From Hofstenia miamia (taxonomy: Eukaryota > Xenacoelomorpha > Acoela > Hofsteniidae), in the NCBI GenBank assembly GCA_900660155.1, contig CABFPE010000081.1, positions 9,374-73,373 on the forward strand: a stretch of DNA of 64,000 nucleotides, read 5' to 3'. Of the stretch, positions 34,737 to 48,821 are shown piece after piece. A program made the translations under genes and the position numbers. Below the pieces are notes generated by a model that was given only the letters and a program-made list of their open reading frames with translations, did no database searches and had not been told where the DNA came from. Within the stretch, counting starts at the first letter, position 1. Each line of letters opens with the position of its first letter.

Positions 34737-36879
34737 AATACGCTAAATGGAGACTTGCTATTTCTACTTTGCTATAATGAAAACATGAATTTGAAACTAA
34801 TTTCAAAAAAATCATTTTAACGTCAAAACGTTTTCAAATATATTCTCAATGAGACGATTGTGTTTCAAGAAGCTTTCTTTTATCCCCTATTGCCATTCTT
34901 TCGACTTTAAATAATTATAAAGCATTTTAATTTCTGTTGACTAAATAACAGACAAATAATTTCAAATACAAGGCTTTGAACGTTACTGATAATTGGTAAT
35001 TTTAATTTTAACTTAAAAATCTAAATGTCTGAGGAGTTTCAAAAAGCCCAGACTACAAATTGATGTAAAACTGAAATGAAAAAAATAAATTCGATTGCTA
35101 ATCCTTATACAGGACGAATCATAAGTGATGATTAATTTAAAAAATATGCATTCTTATTGGTAGATTTTCAAATTGGTTGTTAGCATGACCATTATTTTGT
35201 TTTAGAATATTGGTAATATAATAAATTAATCGAATACACTTTGCAAATTGTTATTGTAAAGTTTTAGTCTTTTCATAAAATATGCTTAGCTGGCAATTCA
35301 TTAAATATTTGTAGAAGGTGGAATATGTGGTTGATGATTGACAAGTGTCTTAACGAAGCAAACTTTTCCTGATATACGGTTTTATATAGCATATATATTT
35401 ATATTAGCGTAATTTATTACAGATAATTTATAGAAACGCAATCATTTAGACAACGTGGCGATTTTCAAGTTTTCTCATTTAACGTCCTCATTTGGGCATT
35501 TTATAAAATTTACAATTTTAACCAACAGACTACAGTTCTTTAATAAACCAGGAATGTAACCAAGACGAATAGGGGAGGCTATAGCTCCTTTCTTTTTGTA
35601 GACCAATATGGTGATTTTTCAACAATTTGCTTTGCCAAACACATACAACTCCATAACAATACAAATTATTAATAAACCTTATAGAATCACTATATAATGG
35701 TATCAGCCTTTCTGCAGGTAATAAGAAACATTTGCACAAAAACATCTGAATTGACAATGATTTCCTTATCGCTTGCCCTTAACACATACTTGCTATAATT
35801 GACGTTTGTGTGTTTGACCATCCAAATCACCGACCCCACCCACTCCCCCATCCATGAACAATAAACTTTTCGTTATACTAAAATGTTGTGGAGTTTTTTA
35901 ATAAGCCTTGTGACTTCCCCGAATTTTTATTGGTGCTCATAACACTTTCATAAGAAACTTTGAAATATTTGCTGAATGTATGGACATTGGATGGTCTTCC
36001 CATTTCGCAAATTTATTTTATTAGTTCCTTTTTAATTTAATTCAAAGAAATTACCAAATTTTGAGATTTGACGATGTCATCAAGAAATACAAATTACATG
36101 TACATCACATTTCAGAACATTACATATTCATAAATTTAATATTTCAATCTAAACTAGAGTTGGATAGGAAGGCGAAGGAAGGAAACATTCCCTCCCCTGC
36201 ACTGAGGAGTTTAAAAAAAATCTCGGTCGAATAGAGTTGATCCGAGAAATTGAGAAAAATGTGTTTGGTGTAATTGTTTAAATTATTTAGCTGGTTGTTG
36301 TAAGTAATATTTATAGTAAAAAATTCAGGGATTTATACACGAAAGATATTATGTGAAAAAATATTTTGATTGAAATCCTGCAGTGAATTAGCATAGAGGT
36401 CTATTGAATCTGTTGAAGAGAAAACGGATTTTGGGGTTTGCCTCTCTCCATGAAATCTAGAATAAAATAGCAGGTCATTAACAGCGGATGTTTACACTTT
36501 GCACCTGCGTTATTCCATTTTTGTTAGCAGAACACGGTGGAAACAGACTATAACTGTAAGTAATGAGGGAGAAATTAATTGATGTCAATGGCCAACCAAG
36601 GAGCACGTATTTTCGTATTGTTCGCGGTCACCCAATAGTGTGTTTCTCAACCTGCGCTAGGATTTGTTTGCTAAATTGAGTATTAGCATAACCCTTGCCA
36701 AATGTCTGTCACGTGGTGCGACTTATTATTACATTATGGAGAATTTAAACCAGTTTCGCTAAATAAACTTTCGCTTAAATTAAACTTATTTCTATTAAAG
36801 CACAGTAGAAAAATCAGGTAAAATTATGAAAAAAATTATGGAATAGTTGGCAATCGAAATAACAAGCTTTTATAACTGA
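34737..36879. other. Non-coding spacer, nothing recognised
   Basis: No gene, RNA or TIR pair identified. A 75-codon minus frame at 35530-35757 lacks any recognisable feature. Confidence 0.35.
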
Positions 36880-37027
36880 TAGGCCCAGCGCAAACGCTAC
36901 AAGTTTTGTTGCTAAACCAATTATAGAGCGCATTGTGATAGGATAATTTTGAAATAATTTGAATTCCTCCAATGTGGTTTCTTATCTTGGTTGGTTTCGC
37001 AACAAAAGTTGTATCGTTTGCGCCCTA
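36880..37027. mobile_element. Short foldback MITE, about 30-bp imperfect TIRs
   Basis: Left GCGCAAACGCTACAAGTTTTGTTGC (36888-36912) faces right GCAACAAAAGTTGTATCGTTTGCGC (about 36998-37022), with CCAA/TTGG pairing further in. The ends TAGG...CCTA resemble hAT termini, but a clear 8-bp duplication is not visible. The 148-bp unit is close to a complete hairpin. Confidence 0.6.
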
Positions 37028-40000
37028 CCATATAAACTACACCTAAATATATTAGCATATATGTGTTCTTGCTGCTACTTCTAATAGTTTACTATTCTGT
37101 ACAACAATCTTTATCGAAGCTTATCACTCGGACGCGTAAAAGTCAATAAGTCAATGCCTTTTCGAGACATTGCACAATTTGTTTGAACATGAAAGCCGCT
37201 AATTTTGCTAATACTTACAAGGTTTTAAGGCCAAAAAAGTCTAAAATAATATTTTAGCTTAAAATAATGTTAAAATTGACCATTTCTTAATAAATGTCTA
37301 TATTTTTTTGTGAAAGGCTTAAAATTTGAATTGAAATCCAACTAATTTTCTAATGACAATGACAAACGAAATTTTTGCAGCTTCGAAAACTTTTATCAAA
37401 TGATCGCAATTGTTCGGTTGAAAACCTTAAGCATCATATTTTGTCATATGCAAGCAGTTTTAAGAAATACATACTCAATTTGAAGTAGTTTCTATTTTAT
37501 GATTAGGTCAAAATAAGGTCAATATTTCTTAGTTTTTTGGTCAAATTTTGTGTTCAAAATACAAAGTTTTTAGGTCAAAAAAATAATCGTCCTACATATC
37601 ACAGAACATTGACCCAAAAAATCACAGGGAAAGAGCCTCCTAACAATAAATATTCGATTAGACTAATCTTGATAAATTGAGAAAACTAATAAAGAAATTA
37701 ACAAAACAGCTCATGGCGTGACACGTGACAATGACTCAATCCTATATTTCAAAGTACAAGTTGCTATAAAAACTATATTCTGTTAAGGTTATGACAGGTG
37801 AAACAGGTTTGAAAAAATAAATAATTTACATGTCATCTGTGAAAAGTGAACAATTGCGAGTTGTATCCGGGCCCAAAATTCATTTATGAGCTTTAAACCA
37901 CATTGGTTTGAAAATCATCTCTGTTTGCATCATTTAATCACCCGTCGAAACAACTTTCTGCTATCAATAAATAACTAATTAATTCAAAATTATTAACATA
38001 CTTTACAAGTTATAAAGCAACAAAACAACTACATTGCCTAAAACACCTAGCTAGGATTTTATAAAGAGGCTCTAAATACTGCCAATAATGAATACAATTA
38101 TCTTTATGCTTTGAAAATATTTAAAAACTTCATGCAAGATAAAGGCACTTGTTTATTATATAATGCAATATAGTAAACCAAAATTATAAAATTATCGATT
38201 ATATTATATTTATTTTAAAACAAACTACGTATTAGTTATGTGTGGGTAAGGATACTACTCGCGGGTATCTGGACTAATCTGCATAATTTTTTAGTACGGC
38301 GTACGGGTTAAATTCCCTTTACAAACTATCTGTATTCTAAATATGATTCTTCCAAAAGCATAAATTATAAATAAATTTTTTTGAAAGATTTACATGAATA
38401 TGAATTATGATCGAAATTTAAATGGAAAATGTTTAAGTCGTGTAATAGCAGGAAAGAAAATTTCATTCTCGACAATGGGCGGGTAGGGATTACGAAGTTC
38501 GGTATGGGTAAGAACGTGTATGGGTCACGATTTGTTGACCCGGCTGAAAATTCATCTAATGAATATTGATCCAACCCAACCTAACCCAAGTTTAATTGAG
38601 TTTTTATAGAGCTCTAAATTATCAAACAAAACATAATGCTCCTGGAAGCGTGCATGCACAATGGTCTTTCAACAACCCAAGCGTGACACACATTAGTTTG
38701 AAACATTGATCCAATCGATTTACAACCCTGATGCAGTATTAGAAAAGCTCTATCGCACATCACTACTACACATATGAAATTAATTTTTACTAATCCATCC
38801 GCAAGCGTCAATTAGTAAACAACGGATCGCAGCTAATTAGAACACTTCTAATCAATTCTTAAATGATCTTTTCAACCAATCAAAGAATTGGATCAATTAA
38901 TAGCAATAAAATTTTTTATAGTACTACAGTACTAGTTTGAAACCACACGTGATCTCAAAATATTTTAAAGATTTATTAATTAAATATTTAATATGTAACT
39001 TTTGGTGTGGCGTTTGTTTCATGTACATAAATACATTATTTACATGTACAAATTTCCGCAATACAAAATTAATTCAAACCATTTTGAACCTCGATAAAAA
39101 ATTTTAATGCAATTTATATTTACGAATCACTTATCATGTGTTTGAGTCATTAAACACAATTTCTTTTAATCACGTTTGAAAAATAATATGACTGAAATAA
39201 CTTGAATTTAATTAAAGGATATTTACAATTGACAGCATATTTGCCGTGATTTTGAAAATCAGCAAGGGGGTACATACATTACATTCATGACCGGCGACCC
39301 ATCTTCAATAAAAACCGGAAGGAAAAATTGGCGAAATAAAAAATTTCACAGTAAATATTTTATATATAACATATATAATTACTTACATTAGCACGAGCAA
39401 GATTATGAATAAGAAACACGCACATTCATTTTGAATACGAGCAATTCGTCCATTAATATGCATAATTTACGTTATGTGATCAATGACAAGAAATGAACCT
39501 TAGATGGCGCTATATTTCACATTGTGCATTTCGTTAAATAATTCAGACGCAATCTGGAATTCATTTCTGCATGGAGTTAATAGAATATAGAATCATGCTT
39601 GCCGCATTTTATAAAATACATTTAGCTGAACAATATGTATTATATTTGAAAGTTCACTAGTAATATTTAACGTAAAATATTAAAATACTAAAATTGTTGT
39701 AATAAGTTGTATTATGTCGATTTAAAAACTATATTGGAAATTTTTCTAAAATGTTATATAATTGCAAAATTTCACCTATGTATAAAGTGAGCTTATTGAT
39801 TTTTGTAGGTGAAGGTGACTTGAGTAACTTAGTATAAAACAGTGTCATTTATCTTCAATAAATATATTTATTCACTATAATAGAAAAGTTCCCAATTACA
39901 AAATAAAAATTGCAAGTATTTGTTCAAACTTAAATTATTGAATGAAATCAGGCAAATTTTCAGGCTTCTCCATAGGGTAGAGATTTATCCTCACGTCAGC

Positions 40001-42467
40001 TCAACCTGCCTCACTGTATTTGTTGTGGGGATCCCCATTCCCATGGGGCTCCACAAATCCCCATGACATTGAAATATACGTATATCTGAGAGTTGTCAGT
40101 ATTTTGTTCATGTTTGAAAAGTTGCTTTTGAACAATTTGATGTGGAGTAGCTTTGAAAAATAATACATGTGCAAAAATTTTTTTCAAATCCCTTGAATTT
40201 TAGATCCTTCTCAAAAGCAATGACGTTTTGCACTAAAATTTGCTATTAGGAGAATCCTCTATTCCAAATATGTAATTTATTACACTTTCTTGTTTTTTTA
40301 ACCTTAAGACTAAAATCGACAAATTATCGTTGATAAAACGTTTTAGGAATTTTCAGGAAGTCACAATATCTTTGATTATTTCATCATGGCATTTGAGAAG
40401 ACCCCTAATGCCCTTTTTCCAGAATGTTTAATTTTAAATGTTTTTTCTTCGATTAAATAGTAAAATTGTATTCTTCAATTGTCTTGATAAATTTTCGACA
40501 TGGCAATTTGGGCCAGGCTGGGCTTGATCCTAAGGTCTTAATTGGTATTTGAAATAAAGAAAAATTCACCTGAAAACTTAAACTTTGCAAATGACAAAAA
40601 ACATTCCCTTTAAATTTAATCATCATCCCTTCTTTTTTAGCAGGTGCAATACGTTTAACAGCCTAATTTTGTCGGCTACATGCAAAGAGCGTTTCTGAAA
40701 ACTCCCATTTACTTTGTGCTGATGTAAGTTTATGTAAGTTGGCAGAAGAATTTTAGTAATTGAATATATAAGAAATGATATGTTCTCTAAATGATAAAAA
40801 TGACTTACAATCTTGGTAATAATTAGTTGTGGCAAAACTTATATTACTAGATTATTGGCGGCTATAGGAAGAACTTTTGAAACGTGATATATATGATACC
40901 TTGGCCTCAGGGTATAGTACTCAGCAGAGTTGAAATATTTTAAAGGGTGGTTACTTCAAAAAAATAGTATCATTATAATGACTCTAAATACGAATATTTT
41001 CTCAACTTCTGGTATTCAGGCCACCTGAGTATGAGTATGGTTAGCGGCATGTTGCAAGCACACACTTTAAGATTAATAAACAAAAATGCGAACATATTAT
41101 CTCTATTTACACCCTCTTTTTATAAGGGATATGCAGGAAAGTATTATTTTCCTTAAACCAAATTGTTGGAGTAAAGAAATTATCGACATTTTAAATGAAA
41201 TTCGTGTAAAAACTTGTCAAAATTTTTTTAGTGAATCTCCAGTAATTTTGTAGAATGTGGACAAATACATATACAGATTAAAATAAACACAAATTTCATT
41301 TTTAAGAAATGTTTGGAAAAAAGAGTAGCAGAATATTAATGTTCTTGTTGTGTTTCCTTTTTCTTAAGGTCTATTTATATGGAAACGGCTAATTGCAATA
41401 ATAGATTTCAGTGTAAAATTGGAAGTCAAATTTGCTATTTCCAGTAAATAATAAAATATCTGGAGATTAAGCGCAATGATAAATCGTTGTCAGTTTTTAC
41501 AACAATCACCAGCATCTCACTTACTATAAAGCCATAAAAGTCTAAGCAAAATATTAAAACATAAGCACTATAATTTATAAAAAGACGCGACACACTTCTT
41601 TTACACTGTGCACTCTGATTTTTGGGAATTTTCAGAAGAAACCAATAAAAATTTACGGTTAACCTATGAAAATATTTAAAATAATTTAGAAAGTTTTTGT
41701 TTTCATTGACAACATTTGTGAAAATGCACATTCAATATTATTTGGCAGCCAAATGCAATCATTTAAAGGAGGGGCTCACATCTGCTCCTGGAAGGGTTGA
41801 GCTCAAAATTCCCCAAGCCTAGAGTCGTGTATGACATGTTTATTTTATTAAGATTAACAAATATGCAATTTGAATTATCCAATCAAATGTATAGTGTAGT
41901 GTTATGTGGCCTCTATGAGGAAAAGACACTATCAGTGGCGTAAAAGAAAATATTTTTGGACGGGCTTAGCCCCCAAAAACCGGCTCAATTCCAAATCTGA
42001 TATATAAGCAATAAATACTGAATGAAATAATGTATAGAAATTGACATTAGAGAAAATTTTTATTTATCGTACACATTCGGTTCAGTTGAGTTGTCTTAGC
42101 AGACCTCTCTCGCTTTAAGTTAATATATTATTGCTGTTATTTCTTGAATTGCATGATAATTCAATAAATGATTATTGTAGTAATATATCACTGCATTCCT
42201 GCTGCTCAAAACAAGTGTAAACGAGCAGCCATTATTGCAAGAAACACAATTAGGAAGCCCGCTTGTTTTTTATCTTTTCATGTTAGTGAACTTCTGGTCA
42301 GTGTTGACCATTGCTTAAAGTGGACGTTGGTACAAATTCTCGTATCTAAACTAACTCGGTTCCGCAATATCTATACCCAACCCTAAGCCCCACCAGCACA
42401 ATTTTAAAAATGCTGTAGCCAACCCATACCCACGCACGCAATGTACAAAAATCCTATCCGCACCTGG
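37028..42467. other. Long non-coding stretch with old transposon scraps
   Basis: No gene supported. From 38240 to 38590 there are GGGTATCTGG, GGGCGGGTAGGG, GACCCGG and CCAACCCAACC words of the kind found at hAT subtermini, without a defined element. A 13-bp-stem hairpin (TTGTGGGGATCCCC...GGGGCTCCACAAA) lies at 40028-40063. At 41935 CAGTGGCGTA matches the start of the MITE at 26904 but has no right end. Confidence 0.3.
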
Positions 42468-42468
42468 C

Positions 42469-43110
42469 ACCAGTGTTGCAACCGGACCGGGCTTTTGTAC
42501 AGGCCGGGCAGGGCAGGGCTTGGACGGGCTAGGCTCACATATTTGAAGAATATAAACGGGCCGGGCGGGACTGGGACTGAAATTGTGATTTTAATGGGCC
42601 TAATTATCGTTTTTACTAATACTTTAAACCTGACAGGAGTTGAATTTGCCAGATATTGCAGGGTTATCAAAATAATAAATAACGAGGAAGATGTATTCAG
42701 TGATTTTTTGATGCAGGACAGCCAACTACAGTATTAGCAGCCAATGAAGAACTAAAAAATGAAATTTTAGTTTAAAGATCATCCCCAATCTGTTCAGATG
42801 ATCCAAGAAACCAACTTGTGTTTTGGCGCCAATACCATAGCACTTTTCCCAAATTATCAAAAATAGCCCGTCAAATACTTCCCATTCAAGGTGGGTCTGC
42901 ACAAATCGAACGAGATTTTTCAGACACTGGCAACATTCTCACAGAAAAACGAAACAGACTGGATCCTGTACATGTCAGTCAAATAGAACTTTTAAACTCA
43001 GCGGCGGAAGCCGGTATTAAATTTTTTTGAACATTGTTTTTTTAATTTCTATGGTTGAAATATAAAAACCACACGTGCCGGGCCGGGCTTTAAAATTCGT
43101 GCATTGAGAC
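42469..43110 (+). mobile_element. Internally deleted hAT transposon with a GGCCGGGC-rich left end
   Basis: It begins near CAGTGTTGCAACCGGACCGGGC (42469) with several GGGC repeats to 42590. At 42800-43027 it encodes L-V-F-W-R-Q-Y-H-S-T-F-P-K-L-S-K-I-A-R, then S-A-Q-I-E-R-D-F-S-D-T-G and L-T-E-K-R-N-R-L-D-P-V-H-V, the hAT C-terminal dimerisation domain ending in a natural TGA at 43028-43030. A GCCGGGCCGGGCTTTAAAAT segment (about 43078) marks the right subterminal region. Matching TIRs or a target duplication could not be fixed. The transposase N-terminus and catalytic core are missing. Confidence 0.75.
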
Positions 43111-43218
43111 GAGGTTTTAGTGAAAAAAACTATTTTTCCCAATATCAAAATAGATCACCGTGCAGTATACATTCTATCATGGTTTATTACAATATAATTG
43201 TTTACTTTATGTCTGTGC

Positions 43219-43224
<6 letters not shown>

Positions 43225-43254
<30 letters not shown>
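43225..43254. repeat. (TA)n microsatellite
   Basis: About 15 TA units. Confidence 0.9.
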
Positions 43255-43258
<4 letters not shown>

Positions 43259-44178
43259 TCTGTATATATGTAAGACATGACAACGACACTCAAATATAAT
43301 TTTAATGTTATGCAAGGAATTCAATTTGCCACATAATTATAACGCGCTTCCAGAGATGGACATGGGCCAAGGCACGGAATAATTAAGGCGACATTAAAAA
43401 GCGGATTATTACGCAACAGTGCTCACAAATGAGCTCAAAGCTATTGAATTCTATAATATTTATAAGAAATATAAAATCAATTTTCAACTTAAAGTTTTTC
43501 AATTTCAGTGTGTAAATTCCAGTAAGTTTTTTGGATTATAATCATGCATTGTGTTATATATTGTAGAAATCTGGAAATTTGTTTTTTTTTAATTCTGTAT
43601 ACTTAGAAACTCAATCGTAATTTATCTAAGTCATGTAGTTTTGACTATTTTTACTGTAACTATTCAAATTTGCCAGATTTAAAAAAATATAATCGTACAA
43701 GAAAACAAAAGTTTGTCTTACAAAACCCCATGTCATGGTAATGATATGACATAATAACCAAAGTTGGATCAATATTTCAGACAGAGCAACACACATTTAA
43801 AATTTTGTGCACATTATGACTCACCCTGTAAATAAAAAAATATACAATAATTGAAATCTTTAAGAATTTTAGAGTTTCCAATGTGTGACTTTTTAAGCAA
43901 GTTAACCCATCCCCCCCTGATTGTTATGCAAATTTATTTTTTTAAACTTTTATTGATGTCATTTACAATGCAGAGCTATCTTGCTACTTTGGAGACACTT
44001 CACAGTTAGGTGTGTGTGTATCAAATGGTTAAATTAACCAATACTGTTTCATCTAGCCAATTTCTTACTTCCAGGTGAGTAACCATATGGAGGTATATTT
44101 TTCAAAATGAAAAAATGATTAATTTTCATAAATTTATGCGTCCAAACTTGAATTTAGAGGTACAAATGCAAAAATAGC

Positions 44179-44327
44179 ACATTTCCCAAAATTCCTCAAA
44201 GTTGACAAATGACAAAAATTGTAAGAGAATGTGGAATAAAATGGTATGTGACTTTAAATGTATAAATTCTTAAATACCAAACATTTGCTAAATGATCATT
44301 TTCATATTGATAAATTTAAATTAACAA
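44179..44327 (+). repeat. Dispersed repeat, copy A
   Basis: A 149-bp segment starting ACATTTCCCAAAATTCCT recurs at 50242-50390 in the same orientation, with the same length and roughly 90% identity by eye. Both copies are CpG-poor. It probably belongs to the LINE family of this block. Confidence 0.8.
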
Positions 44328-44752
44328 TCAGTGAAATGTACACTAATAGATCAACAACCTTTATTTCATGTTTCTTTTAGAATTCTTAAGTAATATTTCA
44401 GTGACTAACTAGCTCTATTACAAATAAATGTTTAATAAAGACTCAGATGGAGAGTGGGAAGGGGCCATCACCTCCTAAATACAAAGAAAAAATGCATACC
44501 TTAAAGAAAATGAAGATGATCAGAAGAAATGGTTAACTAAAATGGTTACATTGTTAAACAATGACCTGCTTTAGACATGTAAATAGCCATTTTTTGCAAC
44601 CTGCAATCTCTGGTTTTTGTGAGAATTCTGTAAATATAAATTTCACCCTCAGAGCTTGTCATCAAACAAAATATTTTCTTGCTTTGAAAAATTTCTGTCA
44701 TGTGATGACCCATGAAAATGCATTTCACGTGTTATCTTAATACATGACATAA

Positions 44753-45065
44753 AAAATATTTTAGCAATTGCTCTTAATTGGAATGCATTTTTCTATTGTC
44801 ACAAAATCTTTCTGAATGACAAAGCAATATGCATTGTAGAGCTGCTTTTCTTCAAAGATAATGTTTGTTAGATTTAGGGGCAATTTGCATTTTATTCACA
44901 CATATATTTTCTGAAGAATGCATTGAAAAAAGAATATTTTTAGCAATTGCTCTAAATAGGCATGCATTTTTCTGCCATCACAAAATCTTTCTGAATGATG
45001 AAACAATGTGCATTGTAGTGCTGCTTTTCTTCAAAGGAAATGTTTGTTAGATTTTGGGGCAATTG
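44753..45065 (+). repeat. Tandem duplication, about 180-bp unit
   Basis: The unit starting TTTAGCAATTGCTCT at 44760 recurs from 44939, with shared landmarks CACAAAATCTTTCTGAATGA and GCTGCTTTTCTTCAAAG. The second copy stops matching at about 45065, giving about 1.7 copies. Confidence 0.8.
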
Positions 45066-48000
45066 GGACTTTATAAGCCCCATACATTTCACTGAGACAT
45101 CTAGAAATTTTTTTGCTTGGCATAAACCATAGAAAAAAAATTATTTTTCCAAAATTCCTTTAATGGAATCTGATTACATGTTATAAAGGGGTTCTAAATT
45201 GATTCATTTCATGTCAATTACTCACTGCAAATTTAGATATAACATATTCTTCTCAATGGTTAATGACTGTATTTATAAAGAGTGTAGTCTATTTTTAGAG
45301 TAGCATTGCACTATGAGCTAAATACAGAATTTGTAGTGATGATGCCCTCCTTCCTGAGTTAAACCATGTTTTTATATTTTCCTAAGTTTTGATGTATGAA
45401 ATGAATATCTTTGAAAAAGTAAATCTATGTGCCATTGAACAGAATATTATTTCTTATTTGTATTTTTAGCATTGTGTAGGCTTCAGTTGATCCAACTGTG
45501 ATCACAAATATAAGTAATTGAAAACTCATACTTAGAGAGTTCTTGTAATGAGTCATGGTAACTATGATTTCAAACAGAAATGGAGGTAAATTGAAATCAA
45601 TTTAATTTCAAAATAATTTTTCACATGCTACACTACTAAATTCTTCTACTCAAGGGCTAATAAATTCCTCTAGTTTTCCAACTTTTACATCTGTAATATT
45701 TGGTATTAAAATTTGATTATTATTGACATTTTACTTAAGTATGCAATACAATACAATACAAAAATACTTTATTGATTATAATTAAGCAAAATAATTTCAC
45801 TATTTAACAAAATTAAAACAAAAAACTAAATATTTCTTTGGAAGCAAATTCTTTGAATTGAAAATATAGGACAATTATAAACTAAAAAATGAGTGCAATT
45901 ATTATTAGATACATATAAATCAATAAATTTTTGTTTAAATAAATGTATTTATTGCCATTTAACTTTTGAAGATGCATAAGAAAATTTGTATTTAAATGGA
46001 TGTAATTTTTGAATTTAGTGACACAGCTAAAGAAGAAATTTTCTGTTTTACTCTTCTCCTTAATTTTTCACTTGCAAAGGGTTTTACTGTAGAGTCATAA
46101 TCCTTGTTTCAGAATCTATAGGTAAATATAGTCAATGATATTAGAATCAATCTTATTAGTCAGCATAATATTAAATGGAATAAGATCAATGAGTTGAAAT
46201 TGCATTGAAAGAGGCAATACATTTGGTTGAATTAATCTCTTTTTATAGTCTTGTAATATATAATATTAACTTTCTAATGAATTTTTTGAAATTTTTCAAT
46301 TCTGAAAATATTGCCTCTGTTTGGATGCCAAACAACAGATCTAATTTAATTGCAGTTATGTATATACTTCTTTTGTCACATACTATGGTGTTATACATTA
46401 ATATTCTTTTGATATTTAAAAATGCTTGATTGCATGTTTTCAATGTAGAATAAACATGAGTGGACCAGTTAAGATTGTGTGCAATAATAATACCTAAATA
46501 TTTAACTGAGCTTAATGCTCTAACTGTAGTATTAGAGTTTACTTGAAGCATATGAATAATGTTATTAGAGACTGCTATCATTAATTTTCAAATTGTTTCT
46601 TAAGCACCAATTGTTTGATCTTAAATAACCTTCATTTATATCCCTAAGGTCACTACTAACTAATTTAAATTCATTAGCAAATAATAATGGATTTGCAGCA
46701 TCACAGTATTTTGGAAAATCATCTTAGAATTTAAGAAAAATAAAAGGCCAAGAACTGATCCTTGAGAAACACCACTTGTTATATAGGCCTGATCTGATAT
46801 TATGCCATTGAACATAACAATTTGTGTTCTTTTTATAAGATAAGACCAATTTCATTTTAATAAATTTCCTAGAATTCCAATGTTTTTCTAGTAGAATTCT
46901 ATGTGAAACCTTATCAAAGGCTTTTGAAAATTCTAAATATACAACAAAACTATTTATATTAGCATTGAAATTATCCTAAACATTTGATAAAATAGGTGCA
47001 ATTGTGAAAAAGTAGATCTATTTGCATAAATCCATGTTGTGATTTTGAAATATTACAAAATACCAGGCATTTCACTTGAATATGATCTTTTAAAATATAA
47101 ACCTTAAACAGTCTAGCTTCTGTTTTAAAAGACAACCTGTTTTTCTATATTTGCAAAGAATTTTCTCTTAGGCTTTTTCAAATTTGAAAATCTTGTGGTT
47201 TACATAGGTCTATTGGGAAAGATACATTAATGCAATGTTAAAAATTTCTATTAATGCTTATTGCTGTGACTAAGATTGTTGAATAGATTAAAAGATTTTT
47301 ATAGAAATTTTCGAATTTTTGAAAAAGATTTAAATTCTCTCCATACTTAGTGTTAATGTATTTAAACGTCTTTGAGCCTCTGGAGGCAACAAAGAACTTT
47401 GACTGTTTTTTAATGTGTGCAATGATATTGCAAACCCATTGAGGCATGCAATGCATGGGACAAGGCCAGCATGTGGATTTAGAACAAAAAAGAAATAGGA
47501 GATTCTCATCTATCATGTGGTGCTTTCAGATTGAGCACACCATTAAGAGTTTTGAGCTATAAGCATTTAAAAATTTTTTATAGGATCATGAAAATTTTTA
47601 AAGAATCATGATTCTGTTCAGGGTTAATGATAGTTTTGGTAAAATGCTTATTAGTCAGTAAATTTGTAATTTTCTTCTTAATCCTTTTTTTGGATGAGAT
47701 GAATAATTGTGTGCTTCCAAAGAGATTGAAATGTACCTGATATAATGATATTTTGAAGTAGTTGTAAAATATGAGGTACAAGAGCTTTTGAAAACTTCTT
47801 TAAGAAACAATTGAGGATGTTATTATATCCACATCCTGTCATTGAGATAGTGGAAATCACTTCAAATACTTCTTCAATTTCTATTTCAAGATTGTTGATT
47901 AATGACAATGGAAATGAGATAATCATAATATTAGGATCACTTAGGTTATAAACAGAAAAAAAGTAGTCATTAGAAGCATTAGATACATCATGCAAATCAG

Positions 48001-48640
48001 TGAGATCTATGCTGTTATAAAACATTATTTTAGGAAAACTTGAATGAGACATTGCATTTATAAATAGAATCATGCAATCAAATTTGTTTTAAGAGAAAAA
48101 TTTTCTATGAAAGTAACTTTATGTAACTCTATGAAAACTAATAGATTCCTAACAACTATATGATATAAATGGTTAAAAGAACATTTACTTTTTACAGTGT
48201 TCAATTTATTAAGGCAATGCATTGAATGTCCAATTAAACTAAATAAAACACATATTTTCTGTTTAAAACATATTAAATTAAATAAGAGATCTATTTAACC
48301 AAATTTCCAACATTTAACAGATGTTTAACAGAAATTGCTAAATAAATAACATCAAAAAAAATGAATTTTGCAAAAAGTCTTATCCAAAAAGTTAACACCA
48401 AATCAATTTAAAATAAGATTGGTCTTAATGCTCTGCATGCTCAGATGATTCTTCCAATTTTCTGTAAAGAATACATGCTGTGCATTGGCTGGAGAAGGAT
48501 CCACTGAAAGTATTGCATGTGTGATGTTAGGAAATTCACCCAGTTTTTGTTGGATTTAAGGATAAGCTATGAAAAAATTAAGATCAACATTTATTTTTGG
48601 TGTTATAGGTTCTAAAATTTGAGAAGCATTCTTGCAGGAG

Positions 48641-48821
48641 CTGACAAAAAATTTATCTGCTATAAGCCATGTCTCTTATGTTAAACACATGTTGTTAATG
48701 ATCACATTGAATAATAGATTATACAACTGCNCTGACAAAAAATTTATCTGCTATAAGCCATGTCTCTTATGCTAAACCAATATTGTTAATGATCACTTTG
48801 AATAATAGATTATACAACTGC
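48641..48821. repeat. 90-bp direct duplication separated by a single N
   Basis: 48641-48730 and 48732-48821 are near-identical (a few substitutions, for example gttaaacacatg against gctaaaccaata), joined exactly at the ambiguous base 48731. This may be an assembly join between two alleles rather than a biological tandem repeat. Confidence 0.85.

Noticed and set aside
38240-38600. Possible hAT element from GGGTA/ACCC-type words
   Set aside because: Subterminal-like words only. No TIR pair, target duplication or transposase sequence could be matched.
42441-42737. 98-codon plus frame and its minus-strand counterpart
   Set aside because: Both are produced by the GGGC-rich terminal repeats of the hAT element and not by a coding gene.
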